Shown here piece after piece: positions 8,250-16,146 of a stretch of 46,109 nt of DNA. The translations under genes were made by a program, and so were the position numbers. The notes beneath the pieces were generated by a model that was not told the origin of the DNA, searched no databases, and worked only from the letters and a program-made list of their open reading frames with translations. Source of the DNA: Thermoflexus sp. (GTDB taxonomy: Bacteria > Chloroflexota > Anaerolineae > Thermoflexales > Thermoflexaceae); NCBI RefSeq assembly GCF_034432235.1, contig NZ_DAOUCJ010000052.1, forward strand, positions 1-46,109, read 5' to 3'. Positions within the stretch are counted from its first letter, which is position 1, and every line of letters begins with the position of its first letter.

Positions 8250-9329
8250 ATGCGCGGATTGCTGGATCTATCCCTGGAGGAGCTCACGGAGCTCGTAACG
8301 AGCTGGGGGGAGCCCCCTTACCGGGCCCGCCAGATCTGGGGCTGGGTCTACCGGCGTGGCGCCGCCACCTTTGAGGCGATGACCGACCTGCCCAAAGCCC
8401 TGCGCGCCCGGCTCACGGAGACCTTCACGCTCCAGACCCTGCGCCCGCTGGCCGAACGGGTCTCCCAAGATGGGTGGACCCGGAAGTGGCTCTTCGCGCT
8501 GCCGGATGGAACCGAGGTGGAGGCGGTCCTGATGGAATACACGGACCGGCGCACCGCCTGTGTCTCGACCCAGGCCGGTTGCGCGATGGGTTGCCCCTTC
8601 TGCGCCACCGGGCAGATGGGCCTGTTGCGCAACCTCACCCCCGGCGAGATCGTGGAGCAGGTCCTCTGGATCGCCCGCTGGCTGGCCGCTCACGGCGAGC
8701 GATTGACCCATGTCGTGTTCATGGGGATGGGCGAGCCTTTCGCCAACTACGCCAGCACTGCGAAAGCGCTGCGCCTGCTGATCCATCCGGACGGCCTTCA
8801 TCTAGGCCAGCGCCGGATCACCGTTTCCACAGTGGGGATCGTCCCGGGCATCCGGCGGTTTGCGCGGGAAGGATGGCAGATCAACCTGGCCATCTCCCTG
8901 CACGCCGCCACCGATGAGCTGCGCAATCGACTGGTTCCCATCAACCGTGTTTATCCCCTTCGCGCATTGATGGAGGCGGTCCGCGATTACATCGAGCGAA
9001 CCCGCCGACGGGTCACGTTCGAGTGGGTGATGATCCGCGGGGTCAACGACACGCCGGAACAGGCTGAGGCGCTGGTGGAATGGATCCGGGGGATGCTGGC
9101 GCATGTGAACCTGATCCCTCTGAATCCCACCCCGGGGTTCCCGGGGGAAGCCTCCCCGCCGGAGCGCGTGGAGGCTTTCCGACGCGTCCTGGAAAAGGCG
9201 GGGATCCCCTGCACCGTCCGCGTGCGACGGGGAATCGATGTGGCGGCGGGCTGCGGCCAGCTGCGGGCGGAGATCCGCGGGCGCCGTCCGCAGATCGCTG
9301 GCCCCCTTCTCCGGGAGGTGCCCGCATGA
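8250..9329 (+). CDS. rlmN: 23S rRNA (adenine-2503-C2)/tRNA-37 methyltransferase RlmN, radical SAM
   Basis: A protein of 359 residues that methylates C2 of A2503 in 23S rRNA and, in many bacteria, A37 of some tRNAs. The radical SAM cluster motif CAMGCPFC is at residues 111-118 (C111, C115, C118). MGMGEPFANY, the SAM-binding GEP motif, follows. The cysteine in AAGCGQL near the C-terminus corresponds to the resolving/methyl-carrying Cys needed for the two-methyl mechanism. The N-terminal accessory domain (EPPYRARQIWGW) is also typical. The start is the ATG at 8250, in the context GGGGATGAGGCCGGATG. The last four bases overlap the rpe start (ATGA), so the two genes are translationally coupled. 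Confidence 0.96.
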   Translation: MRGLLDLSLEELTELVTSWGEPPYRARQIWGWVYRRGAATFEAMTDLPKALRARLTETFTLQTLRPLAERVSQDGWTRKWLFALPDGTEVEAVLMEYTDRRTACVSTQAGCAMGCPFCATGQMGLLRNLTPGEIVEQVLWIARWLAAHGERLTHVVFMGMGEPFANYASTAKALRLLIHPDGLHLGQRRITVSTVGIVPGIRRFAREGWQINLAISLHAATDELRNRLVPINRVYPLRALMEAVRDYIERTRRRVTFEWVMIRGVNDTPEQAEALVEWIRGMLAHVNLIPLNPTPGFPGEASPPERVEAFRRVLEKAGIPCTVRVRRGIDVAAGCGQLRAEIRGRRPQIAGPLLREVPA

Positions 9330-10003
9330 AGGAGGTCCGGATCGCGCCTTCGATCCTCTCGGCCGATTTGGCCTGCCTGGCCCGGGCGGTGGCGGAAGTG
9401 GTCGAGGCGGGGGCAGACTGGATCCACGTGGACGTGATGGACGGTCACTTCGTCCCGAACCTGACGTTCGGGATGCCGATCGTCGCGGCGCTGCGCCGCG
9501 TCACCCGGCTTCCCCTGGATGTGCATTTGATGATCGAAGCGCCGGAGCGTTACCTCGAGGCGTTCGCCCGCGCAGGGGCCGATCGCCTGATTGTGCACGT
9601 CGAGGCCTGCCCTCACCTGCACCGGGTGATCCAGGGGATTCGAGGGCTGGGCCTGCGGGCCGGCGTGGCGCTGAACCCGGCCACGCCCCTGAGCGCGCTC
9701 GAGGAGATCCTGCCCGATGTTGACCAGGTGCTGATCATGACCGTCAACCCCGGATTTGGCGGTCAGGCTTTCATCGAGCGCATGCTGGAAAAGGTGCGCC
9801 GGGCCCGGAGGATGATCGACGCCCTCGGCCGACCCATCGAACTGGAGGTGGACGGCGGGGTGGGGCCGGAGAACGCCCCGGCCCTGGTGGAAGCAGGCGC
9901 CACGGTGCTGGTCGCCGGGGCCTCGATCTTCGACGCTCCGGAAGGGCCCGCGGAAGCCCTCCGGCGCCTTCGAGAAGCGACCCAGCGCGTCCACGCTGGA
10001 TGA
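9326..10003 (+). CDS. rpe: Ribulose-phosphate 3-epimerase
   Basis: A TIM-barrel enzyme of 225 residues interconverting ribulose-5-phosphate and xylulose-5-phosphate in the pentose phosphate pathway. The N-terminal APSILSADLA, the metal-binding HVDVMDGHFVPNLTFG, HLMIE, the flexible phosphate loop NPGFGGQAF and EVDGGV all occur in the expected order, carrying the two His and two Asp metal ligands. The length is normal for the family. The ATG at 9326 overlaps the rlmN stop by four bases and is preceded by GGGAGGTG within rlmN. A sugar kinase follows 60 bp downstream, so rpe and the kinase may act together on sugar phosphates. Confidence 0.96.
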   Translation: MKEVRIAPSILSADLACLARAVAEVVEAGADWIHVDVMDGHFVPNLTFGMPIVAALRRVTRLPLDVHLMIEAPERYLEAFARAGADRLIVHVEACPHLHRVIQGIRGLGLRAGVALNPATPLSALEEILPDVDQVLIMTVNPGFGGQAFIERMLEKVRRARRMIDALGRPIELEVDGGVGPENAPALVEAGATVLVAGASIFDAPEGPAEALRRLREATQRVHAG

Positions 10004-10063
10004 CCCGGTTCCGGGCGGAAGGCCTCTCTCCAGAACCCGGATCCCCTCGGCCGGGAGAGGACC

Positions 10064-10951
10064 ATGGGGCTTTATGGCGCGATCGAAGCGGGCGGCACGA
10101 AATTCCTCTGCGCTGTCGGAACGGGGCCGGAGGATCTGCGAGCGGTGACCCGCATCCCGACCACGACGCCGGAAGAGACGATGGGGCGCGTGGTGGCCTT
10201 CTTCCAGGCTTTCGGGCATGAGCTTCGGGCGATCGGGGTTGGCGCTTTCGGCCCCCTCGATCTGAACCCCCGTTCCCCCACCTTCGGCACCATCCCCGCC
10301 ACCCCCAAGCCGGGATGGTCCGGGGTGAATCTCTTAAAGCCCCTTCAGGAAGCCCTGCGTGTCCCCGTCTACCTGGAAACGGATGTGAACGCCGCCGCTG
10401 TCGGAGAAGGGCGATGGGGCGCGGCCCGGGGCCTGAAAACCTTCGTGTATCTGACCGTGGGGACGGGCATCGGAGGCGGCGCAGTGGTCGAGGGGCAGCT
10501 GCTGCATGGCGCGCTCCACCCGGAAATGGGGCATATCCGCATCCCGCACGACTGGGGGCGGGATCCCTTCCCCGGGGTCTGTCCGTTCCATGGGGATTGT
10601 CTGGAGGGGCTGGCCTCCGGGCCGGCGCTGGAGGCCCGATGGGGGCGACCTCCGGAATCCCTGCCCTGGGATGATCCCGCGTGGGATCTGGAGGCGGAGT
10701 ATCTGGCCCTGGGCCTGCACAACATCCTCTGCGTCCTGGCCCCGGAGCGGATCATCCTGGGGGGTGGCGTGATGGAGAACCGGAGCCTGTTCCCCCGGAT
10801 CCGGCAACGGGTCAGGGAGCTGTTAAATCGCTATCTCCCGATCCCGGCGTTGCAGGGAGACCTCGGGGATTACATCGTGCCTCCGGCGCTGGGCGAGCGC
10901 GCGGGGTTGCTCGGAGCGCTCGCCCTCGCCATGAGCGAGGGGGAGCCCTGA
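10064..10951 (+). CDS. ROK-family sugar kinase (fructokinase-like)
   Basis: An ATP-dependent sugar kinase of 295 residues. The N-terminal GAIEAGGTKF phosphate motif, the catalytic-base region ETDVNAAAVGE, GTGIGGG, and the zinc site HPEMGH with the downstream CPFHGDCLEGLASGPAL are those of ROK fructokinases (ScrK/GmuE type). Bacterial fructokinases use a HxCxC-style zinc site of this kind. Fructose or mannose is the probable substrate, but sequence alone does not settle it. The ATG at 10064 is preceded by GGGAGAGG at good distance. It ends head to head with the GNAT gene, 61 bp away, with no clear terminator between them. Confidence 0.88.
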   Translation: MGLYGAIEAGGTKFLCAVGTGPEDLRAVTRIPTTTPEETMGRVVAFFQAFGHELRAIGVGAFGPLDLNPRSPTFGTIPATPKPGWSGVNLLKPLQEALRVPVYLETDVNAAAVGEGRWGAARGLKTFVYLTVGTGIGGGAVVEGQLLHGALHPEMGHIRIPHDWGRDPFPGVCPFHGDCLEGLASGPALEARWGRPPESLPWDDPAWDLEAEYLALGLHNILCVLAPERIILGGGVMENRSLFPRIRQRVRELLNRYLPIPALQGDLGDYIVPPALGERAGLLGALALAMSEGEP

Positions 10952-11012
10952 TTTCTCCCCTCGGTGACGCTTTCACGAGGCCATGGCCCTCCCCCCAGCC
11001 AGGCTCCGGTCC

Positions 11013-11870
11013 TTACAATCCCTCGGGCCCTGTCAGCCGGCAACCCCAGATCGAGATCTCCTGGCCAGTGGGGCGAAAGCCGAAGCGCCGATAGAGGGCC
11101 TGGGAGATCCGATTCTCGATCTGGGTGTTCAGCGTGATCGGATACGCCCCCAGATCGATCAGATAGCGCAGGCTCTCGGCCAGCAACCGCGCCCCGATGG
11201 CCCGCCCCTGGTGCGCCGGGTGAACCGCCAGACGAACGATGTGCCCATGCATGCCATAGAGATCCGTGAACGCATACCCGATGATCTCGCCCTCTTCCTC
11301 CGCCACGATGAAATGGGGCACCTGACGCCACGCCCGGGTCAGGATCGTCGGACCATACCACCACATCGGCTCGAAGGCCCGCCGGTCCACTTCCGCAATC
11401 CGCGGGATGTCCGTCAGAGCCGCCCGCCGGATGTGAGCTGGGATCGCCGGGATCTCCGGGATCCGCCAGTCATCCTTCCGAAGGGTGATCACCACCGTCC
11501 GACGGGCAAAGCCCACCGCCTGATAGACAGACTCCAGCCATTCCCCGTAGGCCATCCCGACCACCTGTTCGGCACCCTGACGGGCCAGCGCGCGCGCGAA
11601 ATGTGGCCAGAGCTGCCGGAACAGCGCCACGGGGTCCTCCCCATCGGCCACCGCAACGCCTCGCAGCCACGCCACGGGGCTATCGACCTGAACCCCCAGC
11701 CAGAAGGCGACGATCTGCCCCATCCGCTCCACCACCCACGCGGTGGGCGCCTCCAGCCACTCTTCCAGGGACCACCAATCCAGGGCCAGCTGCGTCCGTC
11801 GATGTCCTCGAATGAGCTGGAGGATGGCGGTTCGATCCGCCCGGGTGGCCGGGCGAGCCAGCGCCCGCAA
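11013..11870 (-). CDS. Tandem GNAT-family N-acetyltransferase
   Basis: A protein of 285 residues with two acetyltransferase-like halves. The N-terminal half (about 1-130) is degenerate: it keeps the fold pattern (WLRGVAVADG, YGEWLESVYQAVGF) but lacks a clean acetyl-CoA loop. The C-terminal half has the canonical LAVHPAHQGRAIGARLL pyrophosphate-binding loop and an N-x-x-A-x-x-L-Y-x-x-x-G-F motif near the end (ENRISQALYRRFGF). The substrate is unknown. The start is a TTG at 11870, chosen because a near-perfect GGAGGTGAT lies six bases upstream. The stop of the V4R gene falls inside this ribosome-binding site, so the two genes are probably coupled. Confidence 0.85.
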   Translation of the reverse strand: MRALARPATRADRTAILQLIRGHRRTQLALDWWSLEEWLEAPTAWVVERMGQIVAFWLGVQVDSPVAWLRGVAVADGEDPVALFRQLWPHFARALARQGAEQVVGMAYGEWLESVYQAVGFARRTVVITLRKDDWRIPEIPAIPAHIRRAALTDIPRIAEVDRRAFEPMWWYGPTILTRAWRQVPHFIVAEEEGEIIGYAFTDLYGMHGHIVRLAVHPAHQGRAIGARLLAESLRYLIDLGAYPITLNTQIENRISQALYRRFGFRPTGQEISIWGCRLTGPEGL

Positions 11871-11873
11871 GGA

Positions 11874-12430
11874 TCACCTCCACGCTTGTGCGAGACCCAG
11901 TTCCTGTGGATCCGACCGCTCGCCAAAGGCGCCCTCTCCATGCCCGGGCGGATCGTTCTCCACCCGGAGGCCTGAGGGCCGGGCGTAGCGCTCCCGGCGC
12001 TCTGCTTCGATTGCTCGATCTCGGCCACGAATTCGCAGGTCGAGCCCTCCATCGCCGAACAGATCCGTTCGCGAACCCGCACCGGGCGCTGAAAAGCGAC
12101 CTCCAGGAATCCCGCGACGTGGCCAGCGAGGGGGTGGCAGATCGGCTTCTTTTGCGGCCTCAGGCCCTCCGCAAGGACCGATCCCTCCACCTCGATCACA
12201 AGGGCGGGCGCTTCCCGCCGCCATCGGGCCCGCCCCCGGTTCGCGGCTTCGAAGGCGATCCGGGCGGCCTCCAGCAGATCCTCCCCTTGAAGCCCTGAGC
12301 GCTGAAGGAGCCGAGCGCCCCGGAGCCCGGCCTGTCGTCCGGCCTGATACAGAACTCCTCCGACGCCCAGCCCGGCCCGATCGATCCGCACGGATTCCCG
12401 CCGGATGGTCTCAACCTCCCGGCCGCCCAC
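11874..12430 (-). CDS. V4R (4-vinyl reductase) domain protein, reading frame shifts near 12010
   Basis: The first 135 or so codons encode a V4R-type ligand-binding domain: a helical GGVLYQAGRQAGLRGARLL stretch, then HPLAGHVAGFLEVAFQRPV and a C-terminal ICSAMEGSTCEFVAEIE with the conserved Cys pair. V4R domains are small-molecule or metal sensors. After EIEQ the same frame would run through most of the acetyltransferase gene, which is implausible. The adjacent frame gives a charged tail (AIEAERRERYARP) ending at a TGA within the next gene's Shine-Dalgarno site. I therefore suspect a frameshift or sequencing error at about 12005-12022. The GTG at 12430 has no good ribosome-binding site, so the true start is uncertain. 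Divergent from the ECF sigma gene. Confidence 0.5.
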
Positions 12431-12685
12431 GAGGATACCGGATGCGCCACCTCCTCCTCCCGCTCCCTGGTATACTTAGGTTACCGGAGTCATGCAACCG
12501 GTGGTTGCTTGGCGTCCGGTGGAGCCTTTGCGGGGCCAGGGCGGCTTCAAAAGCCTTCCCCGGGAGGCCAGCGGCGTAGAGGAGGATGTTCCCCGCTGGT
12601 TCTGGGGGAAGGACCCCCGGCCTTCCCAAACGGAGCCGGACCGTGCATGCCCTGTTCCCAATCATCAAAAACGGTGTTTTTATGG

Positions 12686-13252
12686 ATGAGCGCTCGACGT
12701 TCTCCGGCAGGATCCCTGGAAGACGAGCGAAGGCTGGTGGAGCGGGCCCGGCGGGATCCCGAGGCCTTCGGAGAGCTGTATCTTCGCTACGTCCGCTCGA
12801 TTTACAACTACATCTTTTATCGGACCGGCGATCCCGAGGAAGCGGAGGATCTGACCAGCCGGGTCTTCCTGCAGGCGCTGCAGCATCTGCCCCGGTTCCG
12901 GGAAAGAGGCCTCCCCTTCGCGGCATGGTTGTTTCGCATCGCCCATAACCTGGTGGCCAACTGGCATCGGGATCGCCAGCGCCATCCCGTTTTCCCCCTC
13001 TCGGAGAACGGACACGAGCGGAGCGCCGAACGGGTGGAAGCCGCCCTGGAACGCCAGGAGGAACGGGAACAGCTGCTGAAGGCCATCCGACGCCTGCCGC
13101 CGGACCGGCAGCAGTTGCTGATCCTGAAGTTCGTGGAGGGGCTTTCCAACGCGGAAATCGCCCGGATCATGGGGCGAACCGAAGGGGCGATCCGGGTGCT
13201 GTATCATCGCACGCTGGAAGCGCTCCGAAAGGAGCTGACCCGGGAACGTTAG
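12686..13252 (+). CDS. ECF-type RNA polymerase sigma factor
   Basis: A protein of 188 residues. Region 2 is seen in AFGELYLRYVRSIYNYIFYRTGDPEEAEDLTSRVFLQ, with the conserved acidic 'D-P-E-E-A-E-D' turn, and FAAWLFRIAHNLVANWHRDR completes 2.4. Region 4 (LPPDRQQLLILKFVEGLSNAEIARIMGRTEGAIRVLYHRTLEALR) is a clear helix-turn-helix for the -35 element. The ATG at 12686 fits the domain start but has no obvious Shine-Dalgarno site. The frame is open for about 180 bp upstream without family similarity. The small membrane protein 105 bp downstream is a candidate partner or anti-sigma factor. A TATACT sequence at about 12472 could be its -10 box. Confidence 0.88.
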   Translation: MSARRSPAGSLEDERRLVERARRDPEAFGELYLRYVRSIYNYIFYRTGDPEEAEDLTSRVFLQALQHLPRFRERGLPFAAWLFRIAHNLVANWHRDRQRHPVFPLSENGHERSAERVEAALERQEEREQLLKAIRRLPPDRQQLLILKFVEGLSNAEIARIMGRTEGAIRVLYHRTLEALRKELTRER

Positions 13253-13356
13253 GCCATCGCAAGATCACGCCTTTCGATCGCGCTGGCCGGGTCGCTTTTC
13301 AGACACCCTCTTCCCAATGGACCGGTCATCCCCATAGAACTCTACCGGAGGATCCC

Positions 13357-13692
13357 ATGCCGGATCTGGCCTGCTGGCTGGAGCTTCACGCCGCGCGGTT
13401 GCGGCAGGGATTTCGAGGAGAAGCGGCTTACCCGCTGCCTCCCCTGGCGTTTTCCCCTCCGGAGCGGGAGCTGTTCCAGCTCGCCGAGCGGCTGGCGGAA
13501 GCCCTGCGCCCGGTGGAGCCCCGACCGGTCTGGGTGGCCTCTCTCTATGAGCGCCTGATGGGAGAGGCCGATCGGCGGCACCGGATTCCGGACCCATCTC
13601 CATTGCGCTCCAGGTGGTGGCTGGGGGTGATGGTGGGCACCGCAGCCCTGGGCGTATGGGCCTATCGCCGGCTTCACGCCGCGCGGCCCTGA
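13357..13692 (+). CDS. Small single-pass membrane protein downstream of an ECF sigma factor
   Basis: A protein of 111 residues that I do not recognise. A soluble, helix-forming N-terminal part of about 85 residues contains FSPPERELFQLAERLAEALRPVEPRP. One membrane helix (WWLGVMVGTAALGVWAYRRL) sits close to the C-terminus. Position after an ECF sigma gene and the soluble-helix-plus-TM plan resemble anti-sigma factors or sigma-linked regulators, but no zinc-binding anti-sigma (ZAS) motif is present. A regulatory role is inference from context only. The ATG at 13357 follows CGGAGGATCCC. The KAS III gene follows 112 bp downstream, so this could also be an unrelated gene. Confidence 0.65.
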   Translation: MPDLACWLELHAARLRQGFRGEAAYPLPPLAFSPPERELFQLAERLAEALRPVEPRPVWVASLYERLMGEADRRHRIPDPSPLRSRWWLGVMVGTAALGVWAYRRLHAARP

Positions 13693-13804
13693 CGGGATCT
13701 TCTCCCTTCATCCCCGTGGCCCGATGGACTACGGCGATCCCTTTTTCTCGCCCTCTCCCCATCAAGAGGGGTGGGGAGCGGAAACCCCGGACAGGAGGAC
13801 GGAA

Positions 13805-14971
13805 ATGTATAGCCGGATCGCGGGGTGGGGAATGGCGGTTCCCCAGCGGGTGTTAACCAGCCGGGAGCTGGCTCAGCAGTTGCACACCACCGAGGAATGG
13901 ATCCTCACGCGAACAGGGATCCGGGAGCGGCGGGTGGCGGGGCCGGGCGAGACCATGTCGGACCTCTCGGTGGCCGCGGCCCGGGAGGCGATGGCCCGCG
14001 CGGGCATCCTTCCTCAGGATCTCGATCTGATCATTGTGGCGACCTCCACTCCAGATTATGTGATCCCTCCGGTCTCATCCATCATTCAGCATAAACTGAA
14101 CGCCCGCTGTGGGGCCTTCACCCTGGGCGCCGGGTGCACCGGCTTCATGTATGGCCTGGCGGTGGCCCACGCCTTCATCGCCGCCGGGCTGATGCGCAAC
14201 ATCCTGGTCATCGGCGCGGAGATCATCAGCCGCAACATCGACTGGTCCGATCGGAACACCGCGGTGCTGTTCGGAGATGGGGCCGGGGCGATGGTCCTGC
14301 AGGCCAGTGAACTGCCCACCGGGGTGCTCTCCTTCGTTCTCGGATCCGATGGCTCGGGGGCGGAGCACCTGATCGTGCCCGGCATCTCCACCAACCACGT
14401 CATCACCGAGGAGACCATCCGGCGGAAGGGCCATCTGCTGCGCATGAACGGGCGGGAGGTGTTCAAATTCGCCACCCGGGTGCTGGGCAGGGTCGCCATC
14501 GAGGCCATCGCCCGCAGCGGTCTGGCCCCTGATGAGATCGACCTGATGATCCCCCACCAGGCCAACGAGCGCATCATCGAAGCGGCCTGCCGCGAGCTGG
14601 GGTTCCCGATGGAGAAAGTCTTCCTCAACCTGGATCGCTACGGGAACACCTCGGCGGCTTCGATCCCGATCGCCTTCGCGGAAGCCATGGCCCAGGGCCG
14701 CATCCGGGAGGGAGACAACCTCCTCCTCATCGGCTTCGGGGCCGGCCTGACATGGGCGGGGGCGGTGGTCCGTTATGGCGTGCGGCCGGAGGACCGACCG
14801 ATCGCGGTGGAGAACTGGCCGGTGCGGCTGCCGGTCTCGCTCCCCGACCTCAACCGGCTGGAGCCGGTGCGCCAGGCCAAGGTGATGGCCCTGCGGGCCC
14901 GCCGCCAGATCCTGCAGACGGCGATGAGCCTCCTGTTGCCGTTCTATGCCCGAGCGCGGCGGCGACGGTGA
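13805..14971 (+). CDS. 3-oxoacyl-ACP synthase III (KAS III, FabH-type) with C-terminal extension
   Basis: A protein of 388 residues. Catalytic Cys111 lies in LGAGCTGFMYGL, His251 in IPHQANERI and Asn281 in RYGNTSAASIP, the KAS III Cys-His-Asn triad. The enzyme condenses an acyl-CoA with malonyl-ACP to start fatty acid synthesis, or an analogous substrate in related pathways. The core ends at about residue 330 (WAGAVVRYG). A further 58 residues rich in Arg/Leu and ending in ARARRRR are absent from ordinary FabH. The last nine codons lie in the 105-bp direct repeat. The ATG at 13805 follows AGGAGG. A strong intrinsic terminator sits 40 bp after the stop. Confidence 0.9.
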   Translation: MYSRIAGWGMAVPQRVLTSRELAQQLHTTEEWILTRTGIRERRVAGPGETMSDLSVAAAREAMARAGILPQDLDLIIVATSTPDYVIPPVSSIIQHKLNARCGAFTLGAGCTGFMYGLAVAHAFIAAGLMRNILVIGAEIISRNIDWSDRNTAVLFGDGAGAMVLQASELPTGVLSFVLGSDGSGAEHLIVPGISTNHVITEETIRRKGHLLRMNGREVFKFATRVLGRVAIEAIARSGLAPDEIDLMIPHQANERIIEAACRELGFPMEKVFLNLDRYGNTSAASIPIAFAEAMAQGRIREGDNLLLIGFGAGLTWAGAVVRYGVRPEDRPIAVENWPVRLPVSLPDLNRLEPVRQAKVMALRARRQILQTAMSLLLPFYARARRRR

Positions 14972-15049
14972 ACGCTGGCAAACAGCCAGTGCTGATCTCC
15001 TCACACGAACACCGGGGGCAGGCGCTGAATACCTGCCCCCGGTTTTTTA
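14945..15049 (+). repeat. 105-bp direct repeat, left copy (3' end of KAS III gene plus terminator)
   Basis: This copy starts within the last codons of the KAS III gene (TATGCCCGAGCGCGG) and ends at the last base of the terminator T-run (TTTTTTA). It matches 21402-21506 over its full length with two differences, a T/C at position 3 and an A/G in the terminator loop. Its right end coincides with the target-site TTA of the IS5 element. Confidence 0.95.
15012..15048 (+). terminator. Rho-independent terminator after the KAS III gene
   Basis: A perfect 11-bp stem (CCGGGGGCAGG with CCTGCCCCCGG), a 9-base loop and a run of six T. It should stop transcription of the KAS III gene. It is duplicated at 21469-21505 as part of the direct repeat. 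Confidence 0.95.
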
Positions 15050-15422
15050 GAGAGTGTCTGAAAATTTAGCCTGGTGAACTATGCGCATGAAGGCGAGCCA
15101 AGCGTCTGACCATCAGGTGTATCCTGGCCGCATAAATCATCGCCTCACTGGTTTCGGGTAGGAACTCATAATCCTTGCTTAATCGACGATACTTACCCAA
15201 CCAAGCAAAGGTGCGTTCAACCATCCAACGATGAGGGAGCCCATGGAACCCCTTGCTCTTCCCCGGACGGCGCACAATTTCAATCGAACAGCCACCATGT
15301 CGCTGGGCCCATTCCACCAGCGAGACGGTGTAGCCTCCATCGGCCCATATCCGGCGCAGCCGGGGCAACACCCCCCGGGCCTTCTCCAGAACCCGCCGGG
15401 CGCCCTCCCGATCCGGGATATC

Positions 15423-15450
15423 GGAGTGCGGTGCCTAGGCACCGCACTCC
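15423..15450. repeat. Dispersed CCTAGG-centred palindrome, copy C (inside transposase)
   Basis: A perfect 28-bp palindrome: GGAGTGCGGTGCCT followed by its reverse complement. In the transposase frame it follows a GTT codon after VVVV and replaces roughly three codons before the conserved DIPDREGARR stretch, shifting the frame. Confidence 0.9.
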
Positions 15451-15675
15451 AACCACCACAACCAGGACCAGGCCCAGCGTGTCAACCAGCAAATGCCGCT
15501 TCCGTCCTTTCACCTTCTTGCCGGCGTCATAGCCTCGAGGCCCCCTTTTTCCGTCGTCTTGACCGATGGGCGATCCAGAATGGCGGCTTCCGGCTCTTAC
15601 TGGCGACCTGATGCCACCCGGACTTAACGACGCAGGGCGTCATGAATCCGTTGTTAGATGCCATCCCGCCGCCAT

Positions 15676-15701
15676 TGTGCGGTGCCTAGGCACCGCACTC
15701 C
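15676..15701. repeat. Dispersed CCTAGG-centred palindrome, copy D (inside transposase)
   Basis: Core TGCGGTGCCTAGGCACCGCA at 15678-15697 with CTCCA on the right. One end is shorter than in copy C. It follows PPWQTV in the transposase and replaces about five codons (expected YGYFR) before QWRRDG. Like copy C, it enters directly after a GTT codon. Confidence 0.88.
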
Positions 15702-15954
15702 AACCGTTTGCCAAGGTGGGAAGCCGTGGGGGAGCATCCGCCACGCGCCGCCGGTGCGCAGGACGTATCAGAATCTCGCGATAGGAATGCACCCGAGGCC
15801 TTCCCCGCGGGTGGAGGGCTGAGGCAGGAGCGGCTCAATGATCCGCCACGCCGCATCCGAGAGATCCGTGGGATAGGGTTTGCGTGCCCTTTGGGCCATC
15901 ATAACTGGAAGTTTATTGGATGCCTTCGCTTCAGTTAAATATTCAGACACCCTC

Positions 15955-16069
15955 TTAGGAGTTACGCAGTTGAGGCGAAATCCAACCCCTGTAATGGACA
16001 TATATGGAGGTGATGATGAATTACCCGCCATATATTGGGGGACACACCTGCCAACTGCGTAAGTCCTAA
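15955..16069. mobile_element. MITE-like element, 115 bp, with 18-bp terminal inverted repeats
   Basis: The left end TTAGGAGTTACGCAGTTG (15955-15972) and the right end CAACTGCGTAAGTCCTAA (16052-16069) are inverted repeats with one mismatch. The 79-bp interior has no coding capacity. TTAGGAcTTACGCA-type ends are common in transposon-derived mini-elements. A parent transposase is not in the window. The IS5 element is inserted exactly at its left TTA. Confidence 0.7.
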
Positions 16070-16146
16070 CCCTATGCTTCAGCAACACTCAAGAGGGAGA
16101 CGACCGCGGCTTCTGCACCTCGCCCTCACAAAGATGGAGGAGTCCA

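Larger units (their letters stand above)
15066..15902 (-). pseudogene. IS5-family DDE transposase, multiply disrupted
   Basis: Starting at 15902 or 15899, MAQRARKPYPTDLSDAAW then RIIEPLLPQ is the usual N-terminal domain of this family. It continues in changing frames through YREIL, LRTGGAWRMLPHGFPPWQ, KGRKRHLLVDTLGLVL (the first catalytic region), LPRLRRIWADGGYTVSLVEWAQRHG (the second Asp region) and VERTFAWLGKYRRLSKDYE (the catalytic Glu region), ending at 15066. At 15423-15450 and 15676-15701 the expected protein (about HPA and YGYFR) is replaced by the CCTAGG palindrome, and in-frame stops are present too. No functional enzyme can be made without extensive repair or frameshifting. Confidence 0.88.
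15050..15954 (-). mobile_element. IS5-family insertion sequence, decayed, with ends and target duplication intact
   Basis: A 905-bp element. The left end GAGAGTGTCTGAAAATTTA and the right end (read inward from 15954) GAGGGTGTCTGAATATTTA form imperfect terminal inverted repeats. TTA is duplicated on both sides (15047-15049 and 15955-15957), fitting the 3-bp TNA targets of IS1031/IS5-type elements. Inside is one transposase gene on the minus strand, broken by frameshifts, a stop and two palindromic insertions. The element is inserted at the end of the terminator T-run and abuts a MITE-like sequence on its right. Confidence 0.9.

Noticed and set aside
15423..15701. CCTAGG palindromes as programmed ribosome-bypass elements within the transposase
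   Set aside because: The transposase also has other frameshifts and stops, and matching take-off and landing codons are not seen, so simple insertion damage is preferred.
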